Assembly (NCBI RefSeq): GCF_047030795.1
Contig: NZ_JBKYIC010000008.1
From: Frisingicoccus sp902471845
Lineage (GTDB): Bacteria > Bacillota > Clostridia > Lachnospirales > Lachnospiraceae
DNA length: 64,000 nucleotides
Strand: one strand, 5' to 3'
Shown: positions 51,897 through 60,923 of the stretch, piece by piece
Position numbering within the stretch: position 1 is the first letter of the stretch
How the letters are laid out: every line of letters starts with the position of its first letter
The notes under the pieces: generated by a model
The model's input: only the letters and a program-made list of their open reading frames with translations
Database searches by the model: none
Told to the model about the DNA's origin: nothing
Made by a program: the position numbers and the translations under genes

Positions 51897-52671
51897 GAAT
51901 GATCTCCTTTTTCAGAATGTTTTTTTCATATACGGGGGATGGCTCCGTATTTGATGCAGCGTTTTCTTCGGATTTTACCGGGAACAAAACAGCCGCACCT
52001 CCGGCAATGAGGATGGTGAGCAATATGGTCCGGGTACCGGAAGAAAGAGCAGATATCATTGGGAGCTTTGTGAACATAAAGCTTCCTGCCATTGAGATTA
52101 AAATAACGCCGGCTAATATTTTATTTTCTTTGGCCGGAGGAACGATAACGGCCAGAAACATCCCGTAGAGGCCGATACTGAGGGCACGAACGATATTCAG
52201 AGGAAGCAGATTGCCCATCAAAACGCCCAAATAGGTGCCGGTGGCCCAACACGGAGCGGCAATTGCGATGATACCGTAGGTGTAAAAGGGGTTCAGCTTT
52301 CCCGGAACAGCCATGGAGACACCAAAAATTTCGTCTGCAATATCAGTGGCGATGAGCAGTCGATGACGCAGAGGCGTTTTCTGGGGAAGCTTTTGACTGA
52401 GCGCGCAGGACATTAAAAGATAGCGGGCATTGGCGATGAATACCATCAGAGCCACCTCCAAATAACCTGCGCCGGCTGAAATTAATGTAAATCCGGCAAA
52501 TTCACCAGCGGATGCATTATTGGTCAGACTGGCAAGCATTGCCTGAAAGGGTGAAAGTCCGGCATTTTTTGCTGCAATCCCGAGGGTAAAAGATACGGCC
52601 AGATAACCCAGGGCAATGGGAAGGCCGTCCCGAAGTCCTCGGGAAAACCATGTTCTATTTTCGTTTCTCAT
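51886..52671 (-). CDS. azlC: AzlC family branched-chain amino acid exporter
   Basis: A 261-residue membrane protein with the AzlC signature GLRDGLPIALGYLAVSFTLGIAA, SLTNNASAGEFAGFTLI and FIANARYLLMSCALSQKL. With AzlD it exports leucine, isoleucine or valine analogues. The start at 52671 follows AAAGGAGG. A LysR gene is divergent and likely regulates it. Confidence 0.9.
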   Translation of the reverse strand: MRNENRTWFSRGLRDGLPIALGYLAVSFTLGIAAKNAGLSPFQAMLASLTNNASAGEFAGFTLISAGAGYLEVALMVFIANARYLLMSCALSQKLPQKTPLRHRLLIATDIADEIFGVSMAVPGKLNPFYTYGIIAIAAPCWATGTYLGVLMGNLLPLNIVRALSIGLYGMFLAVIVPPAKENKILAGVILISMAGSFMFTKLPMISALSSGTRTILLTILIAGGAAVLFPVKSEENAASNTEPSPVYEKNILKKEIIHET

Positions 52672-52774
52672 AAGCGTACCTCCTTTTTAAACATATTGTA
52701 TCTCTGGTATTGAAATTAGTCTAACGAATTATTATAATTAAACTATTAGTTCGACTTATGGAAGGGCGAAGCGG

Positions 52775-53641
52775 ATGAATCGATATGAAGTCTTTATCAA
52801 AGTGGTGGAATGCGGAAGCTTTACAAAGGCGGCAGAAGTTTTGGATTATACTCAGTCAGCGGTCAGTCAGATGGTACATACGCTGGAGGAGGAATTGTCT
52901 ACAGTGCTTTTACTTCGTTCTAAGAATGGCATAACATTGACGGCGGATGGCGAAGCCTATTACCCTTATATATGTTCTATCAACAATGCACATCGTGAGT
53001 TGGAAGAAAAATATCGGGAAATGCAGGGGCTTGGCGGCGGAAAGATACGAATCGGGTCCTTTACCAGCGTGAGCAGAAACTGGCTTCCGGGATTGATGAA
53101 AGCTTTCAAAGAAAAATATCCGGATGTACGCTTTGAATTATTTCAGGGGGAATATACGAATATTGGTCAATGGATTAAAGAAGGAAAGGTGGATTTTGGA
53201 TTTGTCGTGCCTGATGCGGTGAGCGGGCTGCAGGTTTTGCCGCTTTATACGGATGAAATGGTTGCCGTGCTGCCGAAAAATCATCCACTGGCTGCAAAGG
53301 AGACAGTAAATTTGGCAGATTTAGCGGACTGTCCGAATATTCTGTTAGATGAAGGTGAACTTAGTGTGCCTTTGAACGCCTATGAAAAAAATCATCTGGA
53401 GCCGAATATCCAGTATCGGGTGTATGATGATTATTCAATTGTTACTATGGTGGAACAGGAATTGGGAGTTTCTGTTTTATATAAGGCTGTTGTACAGAAT
53501 CTGGAGCGTTCCTGTGCAGTTCGGGCGATTAAGCCGATTGTAGGACGAACCGTGGCGATCGCGTGCAAAAACAGGAAAACTCTGCCGGTGGCCAGCCGGT
53601 ATTTTATGGATTTTATTTGGGAATATTTTCAGAAACATTAG
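52775..53641 (+). CDS. LysR family transcriptional regulator
   Basis: A 288-residue regulator with the N-terminal helix-turn-helix YEVFIKVVECGSFTKAAEVLDYTQSAVSQMVHTLEEELSTVLLLRS and a periplasmic-binding-like effector domain (GKIRIGSFTSVSRNWLPGLMKAFKEKYPDVRFELFQG). Divergent from azlCD across about 100 bp of AT-rich DNA with CGAA/TTCG dyads, the usual place for a LysR box. It probably senses a branched-chain amino acid or analogue. Confidence 0.9.
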   Translation: MNRYEVFIKVVECGSFTKAAEVLDYTQSAVSQMVHTLEEELSTVLLLRSKNGITLTADGEAYYPYICSINNAHRELEEKYREMQGLGGGKIRIGSFTSVSRNWLPGLMKAFKEKYPDVRFELFQGEYTNIGQWIKEGKVDFGFVVPDAVSGLQVLPLYTDEMVAVLPKNHPLAAKETVNLADLADCPNILLDEGELSVPLNAYEKNHLEPNIQYRVYDDYSIVTMVEQELGVSVLYKAVVQNLERSCAVRAIKPIVGRTVAIACKNRKTLPVASRYFMDFIWEYFQKH

Positions 53642-53676
53642 GGGCTGCTCTTATTTATTTAAGGCAGCCCCTTTTT
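53641..53676 (+). terminator. Terminator of the LysR gene
   Basis: Eight-bp perfect stem GGGGCTGC / GCAGCCCC followed by five T; the stem starts at the last base of the stop codon. Confidence 0.85.
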
Positions 53677-53693
53677 AATGCTCATGCACCATA

Positions 53694-53942
53694 TCATTTT
53701 GTTAAAAAGTAGTCGTTGGCTGTGCCGAGCGGTTTGCCGGCAGCGTTCAAAACAATAAACTTGTCCCATTCCGACACCATATCTTTCAATTCGCCAGCTT
53801 CCGGATCGGTTACCTGCCAGCAGACGATGAGCGGCTGCTCAGCAACGTCAATGGCCTTACTCCAGATCATGATTAAATTTTTATCTGAGTCATCAAGACA
53901 CATATCGCCCTGAAGCTTTAATGCGATCTTTTCAATGTCCAT
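53694..53942 (-). CDS. Small unknown protein
   Basis: An 82-residue soluble acidic protein (IEKIALKLQGDMCLDDSDKNLIMIWSKAIDVAEQPLIVCWQVTDP, ending ANDYFLTK). I do not recognise it. It has a GAGGCGA sequence upstream of its ATG and is isolated between the LysR terminator and the promoter of the next cluster. Plausible as a gene by composition and ribosome site only. Confidence 0.6.
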   Translation of the reverse strand: MDIEKIALKLQGDMCLDDSDKNLIMIWSKAIDVAEQPLIVCWQVTDPEAGELKDMVSEWDKFIVLNAAGKPLGTANDYFLTK

Positions 53943-54048
53943 ATTTTTTCGCCTCGGATTTCTTAATTTTATTCAATCATAACAGATGGGCCTTGCCGAA
54001 TCAATATAAAAATGTGGTTTTTTGCAAACAGTACCAAAGATTGACAAA

Positions 54049-54083
54049 AATTTGACTTGATTTGAAGAAAATGTAGTCAAATT
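54049..54083 (+). promoter_or_regulatory. Inverted repeat upstream of the quinone-module promoter
   Basis: Perfect 9-bp arms AATTTGACT (54049-54057) and AGTCAAATT (54075-54083) with a 17-bp spacer, ending 34 bp before the -35 box. The position suits an activator or an upstream-acting repressor. The binding protein is unknown. Confidence 0.5.
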
Positions 54084-54117
54084 GATTAAAAAAACAAACA
54101 AAATACATGGCGTAGCG

Positions 54118-54146
54118 TTGACTAACTGTGTTTTTTTTAATATACT
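54118..54146 (+). promoter_or_regulatory. Promoter of the 54-64 kb cluster
   Basis: TTGACT (54118-54123), 17-bp spacer, TATACT (54141-54146), 46 bp before the first gene. No other strong promoter is visible within the cluster, so it may read the whole set. Confidence 0.7.
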
Positions 54147-54192
54147 TAATAAGTAAAACGACGCAATAAATTCGTCAGAAAGGGGCGTAACA

Positions 54193-54744
54193 ATGAATAA
54201 AATCACGGATGAATTGTATGAAAGATTCAAAAAGAATCTTGAAAGCGTGAATGGAACATGTGTACGCACTTCCAAGGAAAACCTTGGTAAGGCAGTTGCC
54301 GGAATATTTACAGAAGCCGGCATCCCTGATACATGTATCGTTGAAACTCCGCTCATGAAAGAGGGAGGAGTTATCAGCGCGCTTGAAGAAGCAGGGATTA
54401 AAGTGTACACAGACCACATTCGTCTCAATGCAGAGACAGTAAAAGGCGGTGTTTCCGAGAGTCAGTATGGTATTGCAGATCTCGGCACCATGGTTCAGGC
54501 AAGGGATGTTATTGACGAGAGAATCGTATCAACGATGTCCGAGTATTATATTGGTATTTTAAGAGGTTCAACAATTGTACCAGAATACGATGATATGTTT
54601 GATATTCTCGCAGAACTTCCGGAGATGCCTAATTTTGTCGGCTTTGTCACCGGCCCGAGCCGTACAGCCGATATCGAGTGTGTCAGCACCGTTGGTGTGC
54701 ATGGACCGCTTCAGATGTCCGTAGTTGTTGTAGATGATGAATGA
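54193..54744 (+). CDS. LUD-domain protein (LutC-like)
   Basis: A 183-residue protein of the LUD (PF02589) family to which LutC belongs. Conserved parts: GIADLGTMVQ, VPEYDDMFDILAELP and GPSRTADIECVSTVGVHGPLQM. In the lactate utilisation complex LutC works with iron-sulfur proteins LutA and LutB, and the next gene here is a fusion of those two types. It lacks Cys clusters of its own. The start has AAAGGGG nine bases upstream. No lactate permease is adjacent, so the substrate is open. Confidence 0.87.
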   Translation: MNKITDELYERFKKNLESVNGTCVRTSKENLGKAVAGIFTEAGIPDTCIVETPLMKEGGVISALEEAGIKVYTDHIRLNAETVKGGVSESQYGIADLGTMVQARDVIDERIVSTMSEYYIGILRGSTIVPEYDDMFDILAELPEMPNFVGFVTGPSRTADIECVSTVGVHGPLQMSVVVVDDE

Positions 54745-54764
54745 TCAGGTAAGGAGGGAATACA

Positions 54765-56921
54765 ATGTCAAGTGAAGCATTAAAACAAGAAATTCGGGCT
54801 GCATTGGACAACACCACTCTTGCCAGAACACTGGGTACATTCTGTAAGACATATCCGGCCAGAAGAGAAAAAGCTTATGAAGGTGTTGATTTTGAAGCTA
54901 CACGAAATAAGATCAGCGAAGTAAAACGTTATGCTGCAGATCATGTTGATGAGATGATCGCAGAGTTTACTAAGAATTGTGAAGCAAGAGGTGGACATGT
55001 TATTGTTGCCAAGAGTAAAGATGAGGCAATGGAAAAAATCCGCGCTCTTGTAAAAGAGAAAAATGTTAAGACAATCGTAAAATCCAAATCCATGGCTTCT
55101 GAAGAAATTCATTTCAATAAAGTTCTTACAGAAGATGGTGTTTTGGTTCAGGAAACAGACCTTGGTGAGTTTATTATAGCTCTCGAAGGAAATACTCCGG
55201 TACATATGGTTATGCCGGCGCTTCATCTGAATAAGGAAGAAGTTGCTGATCTGTTTACGGATTATACAAAAGTTAAAAATGAGCCAATTATCGCAGAAGA
55301 AGTTAAGACAGCCCGTAAGGTTATGAGAGAGAAATTCTGCACAGCAGATATGGGTGTTTCCGGCGCTAACGTAGCAGTTGCCGAGACAGGTACAGTATTT
55401 ACCATGTCCAATGAAGGTAACGGCCGTATGGTTGGTGCTCTTCCAAAGATTCATCTTTATATCTTTGGTATTGAAAAATTTGTAAAATCCATGTCGGATG
55501 CACGCTGGATTTTCAAAGCTCTTCCACGTAATGGTACAGCTCAGAGAATTGCAGCTTATGTTTCCATGTACACAGGTGCAACGAACGTTGTTACAGATAA
55601 AGAAAATGATACAAAAGAAAAGAAAGAGTTCTACGCAGTTATCCTCGATGAGCCAGGCCGTCGTTCCATCCTTGAAGAGCCTGAATTCAGACAGGTATTT
55701 GAATGTATCCGTTGTGGCGCCTGCCTTGATGTCTGTCCGGCATTCGCATTAGTTGGCGGACATGTATATGGTTCCAAGGTATATACCGGTGGTATCGGTA
55801 TTATGCTGACACATTTCCTTATTGACGAAGGCCGTGCAAGCGAGATTCAGAGTCTCTGTCTCCAGTGCGGAAGATGTAAGGAAGTCTGCGGCGGTGGCCT
55901 TAAGATTACAGATATGATTCGGAAGATTCGTGAAAAGAATGCGAAAGAACATCCAAATGCAATTCATAAGTTTGCATTGGATGCAGTCAGCGACCGTAAG
56001 CTGTTCCATTCCATGCTTCGTATTGCATCTGTCGCTCAGGCACCATTCACAAAGGGTCAGCCGATGATTCGTCATCTGCCGATGTTCCTTTCCGGCCTGA
56101 CAGAAGGAAGAAGCTTCCCGAATATTGCACAGGTTCCGCTGCGTGACATTTTCTCAACGATTGAACAGGATGTTCCAAATCCAAAGGGTAAGATTGCATT
56201 GTTTGCAGGCTGTCTGCTTGATTTCGTATATACAGACCTTGCACGTGATGTTGTTCTTGATCTGAACTCTATCGGTTATCTTGTAGAGATGCCTTTAGGA
56301 CAGGCTTGCTGCGGATGCCCGGCATCGACAATGGGTGATGTTGAGAATGCTGCTAAAGAGGCAGAAATCAATATCGAAGGTATGGAAGCAGAGAAGTACG
56401 ATTATATCGTATCTGCATGTCCGTCCTGTACACATCAGCTCCGTGATTATCCAACCTTCTTTGAGGAAGGCACAGAGATGCACAAGAGAGCAACAGAACT
56501 TGCAGGCAAGACTTTTGACTTCTGTAAACTGTTCTACGATCTTGGCGGATGCGAAGAATCCGGTGACGGAAAAGCTGTTAAAGTTACTTATCATGACAGC
56601 TGCCATCTGTGCAGAAGCCTTCGTGTAACACAGGAACAGCGTGAACTTCTTAAGAACACCAAGGGTGTTGAATTTGTAGAGATGGAAGAACACGACAACT
56701 GCTGTGGCTTCGGCGGTACATACAGTGTACTTTATCCGGATATTGCAACACCGATTCTTGAAAAGAAGATTGCCAACATCCAGGCGACAGGCGCAGACGT
56801 TGTTGCAGTTGACTGTCCAGGATGTATGATGCAGATTCGCGGCGGTCTGGATGCCCGCGGACTGGATATCAAGGTTAAACATACAGCAGAGATTATTGCT
56901 GAAAAGAGAGGCCTTGTTTAA
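54765..56921 (+). CDS. LutB-LutA-type fusion: LUD / ferredoxin / CCG iron-sulfur oxidoreductase
   Basis: A 718-residue cytoplasmic redox protein in three parts. Residues ~60-300 are a LUD domain (TVFTMSNEGNGRMVGALPKIHLYIFGIEK). Residues ~313-380 carry two 4Fe-4S motifs, CIRCGACLDVCP and CLQCGRCKEVC. Residues ~470-718 carry two CCG domains of the HdrB/HdrD/GlpC/LutA type (CCGCPAS near 513, DSCHLCRS near 610, NCCGFGG near 644, CPGCMMQ near 684). This combines LutB and LutA in one chain. CCG proteins pass electrons between organic substrates, thiols and quinones. With FixCX and prenyl-quinone genes in the same set, a quinone-linked dehydrogenase is a reasonable inference. The physiological donor is unknown. 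Confidence 0.88.
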   Translation: MSSEALKQEIRAALDNTTLARTLGTFCKTYPARREKAYEGVDFEATRNKISEVKRYAADHVDEMIAEFTKNCEARGGHVIVAKSKDEAMEKIRALVKEKNVKTIVKSKSMASEEIHFNKVLTEDGVLVQETDLGEFIIALEGNTPVHMVMPALHLNKEEVADLFTDYTKVKNEPIIAEEVKTARKVMREKFCTADMGVSGANVAVAETGTVFTMSNEGNGRMVGALPKIHLYIFGIEKFVKSMSDARWIFKALPRNGTAQRIAAYVSMYTGATNVVTDKENDTKEKKEFYAVILDEPGRRSILEEPEFRQVFECIRCGACLDVCPAFALVGGHVYGSKVYTGGIGIMLTHFLIDEGRASEIQSLCLQCGRCKEVCGGGLKITDMIRKIREKNAKEHPNAIHKFALDAVSDRKLFHSMLRIASVAQAPFTKGQPMIRHLPMFLSGLTEGRSFPNIAQVPLRDIFSTIEQDVPNPKGKIALFAGCLLDFVYTDLARDVVLDLNSIGYLVEMPLGQACCGCPASTMGDVENAAKEAEINIEGMEAEKYDYIVSACPSCTHQLRDYPTFFEEGTEMHKRATELAGKTFDFCKLFYDLGGCEESGDGKAVKVTYHDSCHLCRSLRVTQEQRELLKNTKGVEFVEMEEHDNCCGFGGTYSVLYPDIATPILEKKIANIQATGADVVAVDCPGCMMQIRGGLDARGLDIKVKHTAEIIAEKRGLV

Positions 56922-56955
56922 GACTTAAATTAGATGATGAACTGGAGATAAAAGA

Positions 56956-57948
56956 ATGACAGAGCGGAATAATGCCTGTACGATGATGGAAGAGTCAGCG
57001 ATGGAACGGGTAAATTACTATATACACAAAATCGCTGAGAACTCATTTGCCGGCACCAGAACAGGCGCCGTACTGGATGATGTGCTCGGTTCATCCGGGA
57101 AAATGATTCGCCCCAGACTTTTGCTGTTATGCAGTGCCTTTGGACCATATGCTTTGGAGCGGTCCGAAAGGCTCTGCATGCTGGCAGCAATGGTGGAACT
57201 CACTCATATGGCATCGCTGATTCATGATGATATTATTGATGAGGCGCCATTTAGACGCGGAAAGCCTTCGATTCAGGGTAAGTACGGAAAAGATGCGGCA
57301 GTGTATGCCGGAGATTTTCTGATTGAGCGGGTTCACTACTGGCAGGTGAAAGAGCAACTTATTGATGCAGCAATGATTCTTTCAAAGACAGTGGAAGATA
57401 TGTGTATCGGGGAGATAGGACAGGCGGTATGCCGATATGACGTGAATGTAACGGTCGATGCCTATCTGAAGAACATTAAGGGAAAGACATCTTCTCTTTT
57501 TAGTACGGCCTGCGAGCTTGGAGCCATTGAAGCCGGATGCAGTAAAGAAATTGCCGGAAAACTTAAGTGTTTCGGAGAGTATCTTGGTATCATGTTTCAG
57601 TTTCGCGATGATCTTCTGGATTTTACATCCAGCGAGATGGCCGAAGGAAAGAAGACACATAAGGATTTCCATGATGGCATATACACACTTCCGGTTCTTA
57701 TGGCACTTGAAGTGCCTGAAGGCAGGGAAGCACTTCTTCCAATCATGCGAGAGAATGCGGAGCGGAATCTGAGTGCTGATGAGATAGAACAGATGGAGAA
57801 GGACGTGATTCGCTGCGGTGGTGTAAAGCGTACTGTGGAAGAAATCCACAGATATGCAGCGCTGGCCGGTGAGATACTGGATTCTCTGGAAGATATCCCG
57901 GAAGCACGGAAGATCAGAAGGATGTTGGATAAACTTGAGGCAATCTGA
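56956..57948 (+). CDS. trans-Polyprenyl diphosphate synthase
   Basis: It adds isopentenyl units to an allylic diphosphate, giving a C30-C45-type chain. The 330-residue all-helical enzyme has GKMIRPRLLLLCS, the first Asp-rich motif LIHDDIIDEAPFRRGKPS, GDFLIER, KTSSLFSTACELGA and the second Asp-rich motif FQFRDDLLDF, with KTHKDFHDGIYTLPVL after it. Length and motifs match HepT/IspB-type quinone-tail synthases rather than a farnesyl synthase. Chain length cannot be set with confidence. A GGAG site lies upstream, and the 3' end overlaps the next gene by 14 bp. Confidence 0.9.
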   Translation: MTERNNACTMMEESAMERVNYYIHKIAENSFAGTRTGAVLDDVLGSSGKMIRPRLLLLCSAFGPYALERSERLCMLAAMVELTHMASLIHDDIIDEAPFRRGKPSIQGKYGKDAAVYAGDFLIERVHYWQVKEQLIDAAMILSKTVEDMCIGEIGQAVCRYDVNVTVDAYLKNIKGKTSSLFSTACELGAIEAGCSKEIAGKLKCFGEYLGIMFQFRDDLLDFTSSEMAEGKKTHKDFHDGIYTLPVLMALEVPEGREALLPIMRENAERNLSADEIEQMEKDVIRCGGVKRTVEEIHRYAALAGEILDSLEDIPEARKIRRMLDKLEAI

Positions 57949-58876
57949 GCATTATAGACCATTGACACCGAGACTGGCACTGAATCTGGCGGCGCCGCAT
58001 ACATGGGCGGCATCGGTATTTCCGGCATTGTTTGCTGACTTTTACTGTTGGCAGCAGGGGTTGGGACTTACATGGTTTAAAGGAATAATGCTTCTTGCGG
58101 CCTGTATTTTTCTTCAGAGTGCGGTCAACACCTTAAACGATTATTTTGATTTTATAAAAGGAGCTGACAGTGCGGATGATCATGTGGAAGTGAGCGATGC
58201 AGTTCTGATTTATGGAAATGTCGCTCCGGGGAGTGCACTGATTCTTGGAATCGTGTATATGGCTGCAGGAGCTGTCCTGGGATTGGCTTCCTGTATAGGA
58301 AGCGGAATGGTTCCGATCATTATCGGTATCATAGGCGGTGTGGTGATTCTCATCTATTCGGGTGGTCCGATTCCCGTATCCTATCTTCCGATAGGAGAAA
58401 TAGTGTCAGGTTTTGTGATGGGAGGCCTCATCCCTTTAGGGATTGCAGGCTGTGCCGACGGAGAGATTCACTGGCAGATACTTCTCTATTCACTCCCGAT
58501 GATTGCGGGGATTGCATTGATCATGATGAGCAATAACGGTAGTGATATTGAGAAGGACAGAAAAGCCGGAAGACGGACTCTTCCGACATGCATTGGCAGA
58601 GTGAGAACCCTTGAGTTGTATCGGTATCTCATCGTATCGTGGCTGACGCTTGCGGTCGTGTTGCCGGTGACGCTGCTAGGACCGATTGGTTTTGTAAGCG
58701 GGATACTTACAGTATTCCTGGGCGGAAAAATCATCAGGAAGCAGCTGGCATGTACACTGGAGCCTGAAGAGCGTATTGCTGCGATGAAAGGAATTGCCAT
58801 GACCAACATCGTACTGAACGGAGCTTATACGGCTGCTTTTGCAGCAGGATTCATTCTGGAGGTTTTACATGGCTGA
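57935..58876 (+). CDS. UbiA family prenyltransferase (MenA-like)
   Basis: An integral membrane enzyme joining a polyprenyl chain to an aromatic acceptor. It has about eight hydrophobic segments. LNLAAPHTWAASVFPALFADF opens the family region, the first Asp motif is NTLNDYFDFIKGADSADD (NDxxD) and the second is NNGSDIEKDRKAGRRTLP. The pattern is closest to MenA-type 1,4-dihydroxy-2-naphthoate prenyltransferases, but other acceptors are possible. No ATG is available near the expected start. TTG at 57935 (inside the 3' end of the preceding gene) gives 313 residues and is my best guess; TTG at 57962 is an alternative. Confidence 0.85.
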   Translation: MRQSEHYRPLTPRLALNLAAPHTWAASVFPALFADFYCWQQGLGLTWFKGIMLLAACIFLQSAVNTLNDYFDFIKGADSADDHVEVSDAVLIYGNVAPGSALILGIVYMAAGAVLGLASCIGSGMVPIIIGIIGGVVILIYSGGPIPVSYLPIGEIVSGFVMGGLIPLGIAGCADGEIHWQILLYSLPMIAGIALIMMSNNGSDIEKDRKAGRRTLPTCIGRVRTLELYRYLIVSWLTLAVVLPVTLLGPIGFVSGILTVFLGGKIIRKQLACTLEPEERIAAMKGIAMTNIVLNGAYTAAFAAGFILEVLHG

Positions 58877-59567
58877 ACATTCAAAAGAGCAGCGTGTTTA
58901 CGGTGTATTTCAGAGTATTTCAGAAGGCTATGACAGTGCAAATAACCGAATTAGTCTGGGATTGCAGAACAGCTGGAAGAAAACACTTACAGACAGACTT
59001 ATTGAGAATACGCCGCGAGGGACCAACATACTGGATGTTTGCTGCGGAACCGGGGATATAGCGCTGAAGATGGCGGACGCAAGGCATGATCTTAAGGTGA
59101 CAGGAATTGACTTTTCACCGGCGATGCTTGAAGTGGCGGAGAGTAAGCGCGGCGGACGGCAAAATGTCCGTTTCACACAGGGCAATGCCATGAAATTACC
59201 TTACAGGGATAATAGTTTCACGGCGGCATGTATTTCATTTGGTCTTCGGAATACGGCGGACTATGAACAGGTTCTGCGTGAGATGCGAAGGGTTGTCAGA
59301 CCCGGTGGTTACATATATTGTCTGGATTCATTTGTCCCTGACAGTCCGGTCGTACAGCCGTTTTACAATATATATTTTCGTTATATTATGCCGATGCTTG
59401 GCGGCGGCAGGAAATATAGACAGGAATATATGTGGCTGTATGAATCGACACAGAAGTTTCTCCATCGTGGGGAACTTGAAAGATTGTACCGTGAGATCGG
59501 ATTAAAAGCGGTGGATTATAAGAGCAGAATGTGCGGTGCGTGCGTTCTGGTCTGGGGACGAAAATAA
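58869..59567 (+). CDS. UbiE/MenG family C-methyltransferase
   Basis: A 232-residue SAM-dependent enzyme that methylates the quinone ring carbon in menaquinone or ubiquinone synthesis. Family features: VYGVFQSISEGYDSANNRISLGLQNSWK, the SAM motif NILDVCCGTGDIAL, GIDFSPAMLEVA, NAMKLPYRDNSFTAACISFGLRN (diagnostic for UbiE/MenG) and MRRVVRPGGYIYCLD. The ATG at 58869 has GGAGG six bases upstream and overlaps the prenyltransferase stop by 8 bp. Confidence 0.9.
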   Translation: MAEHSKEQRVYGVFQSISEGYDSANNRISLGLQNSWKKTLTDRLIENTPRGTNILDVCCGTGDIALKMADARHDLKVTGIDFSPAMLEVAESKRGGRQNVRFTQGNAMKLPYRDNSFTAACISFGLRNTADYEQVLREMRRVVRPGGYIYCLDSFVPDSPVVQPFYNIYFRYIMPMLGGGRKYRQEYMWLYESTQKFLHRGELERLYREIGLKAVDYKSRMCGACVLVWGRK

Positions 59568-59620
59568 TATATAATTTGTAAATATTGACCTTTGGCTTTT
59601 AAACAATAAGGAGGATATAA

Positions 59621-60922
59621 ATGAGCGAGAGAGAATTTGACGCCGACGTTATCATCGTGGGTGGCGGACTTGCCGGATGTTCTGCAGCAATCGTTCTTGC
59701 CAATGCAGGCCTCTCCGTTATCGTTATTGAACGCGGAGATTACTGCGGCGCTAAGAACATGACAGGCGGACGTCTTTATGGACACAGTCTTGAAAAAATT
59801 ATTCCGAACTTCAAAGAGGAAGCCCCGATTGAGAGAATTATCAAACATGAGAAAGTTTCTCTTATGACAGCGGATGGCTCACTGGATATCGGATATGGTT
59901 CAGCAAAATTGAGTTCAGAGCCAGGAAATGCATCCTACACTGTACTTCGTGCAAAATTTGATCAGTGGCTGGCTGAGAAGGCTGAAGAAGCTGGCGCAGA
60001 AATTATCACAGGTATTCTTGTTGATAATATCATCGTTGAAGACGGTAAAGTTGTAGGTATCGAATCTGATGGTGAGGAGATGTATGCAGAAGCTGTTATC
60101 CTTGCAGATGGTGTTAACTCATTACTTGCACAGCAGATTGGTATGAAGAAAGAGCTTGAACCGGGACAGGTTGCAGTAGGCGCTAAAGAGACGATCAAAC
60201 TCAGTGAAGAGATTATCAATGAACGTTTTGCTCTCAAAGAGGGCGAAGGTACAGCATGGCTTTCTGCTGGTGATCCTACTGTTGGCGGCTTTGGCGGCGG
60301 CTTTATCTATACCAACAAAGATACGGTATCCGTAGGTGTTGTTGCAACATTGAGTGATATCGGACACTCTGATATATCTGTTCCTCAGATGCTTGACAGA
60401 TTTAAGGAACATCCGGCGGTTGCTCCGTTTATTGAAGGCGGAGAGACCATCGAATATTCAGGACACCTTGTACCTGAAGAAGGTATTCATATGATTCCTG
60501 AACTTTATAGAGATGGTGTGCTTGTTACTGGTGATGCTGCCGGTATGTGTATCAACCTTGGCTTTACTGTAAGAGGTATGGATTTTGCGATTGAGTCTGG
60601 ACGTCTTGCTGCCGAGACATTGATCAAAGCGCATGAAATTGGTGATTTCAGTGCGGCAACACTTTCAGAATATGAAAAAGCGCTGAAAAACAGCTTTGTT
60701 ATGCAGGATATGGAAGAATGCAAAGGATTCCCGACACTGCTTACATGCAGAGCTATTTTTGAAGACCTTCCGGCCATGGCTGATGATATTGCAGCTAAGC
60801 TGTTTACAGTGGATGGTCAGCCAAATAGCGGACTTATTATGTACATTGTTGAGTCCATTGCTAAGAAGACCAGCGCTAGAGAGCTCGTTGACATGATCAC
60901 AAATATACTGGAGGCGTTCTAA
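59621..60922 (+). CDS. fixC: FixC-type FAD oxidoreductase (ETF:quinone oxidoreductase-like)
   Basis: A 433-residue flavoprotein. The FAD-binding N terminus is DVIIVGGGLAGCSAAIVLANAG, then CGAKNMTGGRLYG, a second FAD motif GVLVTGDAAGMCINLGFTVRGMDFAIESGRLAAE, and a C-terminal half with KGFPTLLTCRAIFEDLP. FixC with FixX passes electrons from electron-transfer flavoprotein (FixAB) to quinone. fixX is the next gene, two bases downstream, but no fixA or fixB is in the window. The same superfamily includes isoprenoid-chain reductases (MenJ/geranylgeranyl reductase). That role is possible in a prenyl-quinone cluster, although the FixX partner favours electron transfer. An AAGGAGG site precedes the ATG. 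Confidence 0.88.
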   Translation: MSEREFDADVIIVGGGLAGCSAAIVLANAGLSVIVIERGDYCGAKNMTGGRLYGHSLEKIIPNFKEEAPIERIIKHEKVSLMTADGSLDIGYGSAKLSSEPGNASYTVLRAKFDQWLAEKAEEAGAEIITGILVDNIIVEDGKVVGIESDGEEMYAEAVILADGVNSLLAQQIGMKKELEPGQVAVGAKETIKLSEEIINERFALKEGEGTAWLSAGDPTVGGFGGGFIYTNKDTVSVGVVATLSDIGHSDISVPQMLDRFKEHPAVAPFIEGGETIEYSGHLVPEEGIHMIPELYRDGVLVTGDAAGMCINLGFTVRGMDFAIESGRLAAETLIKAHEIGDFSAATLSEYEKALKNSFVMQDMEECKGFPTLLTCRAIFEDLPAMADDIAAKLFTVDGQPNSGLIMYIVESIAKKTSARELVDMITNILEAF

Positions 60923-60923
60923 T

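Noticed and set aside
54780..55454. Minus-strand frame opposite the LUD fusion gene
   Set aside because: Composition is the reverse image of a conserved domain, with no start signal.
54193..56921. Ordinary lactate utilisation operon lutABC
   Set aside because: The domains are related, but LutA and LutB are fused, no lactate permease or LutR is present, and the neighbours are quinone and ATPase genes.
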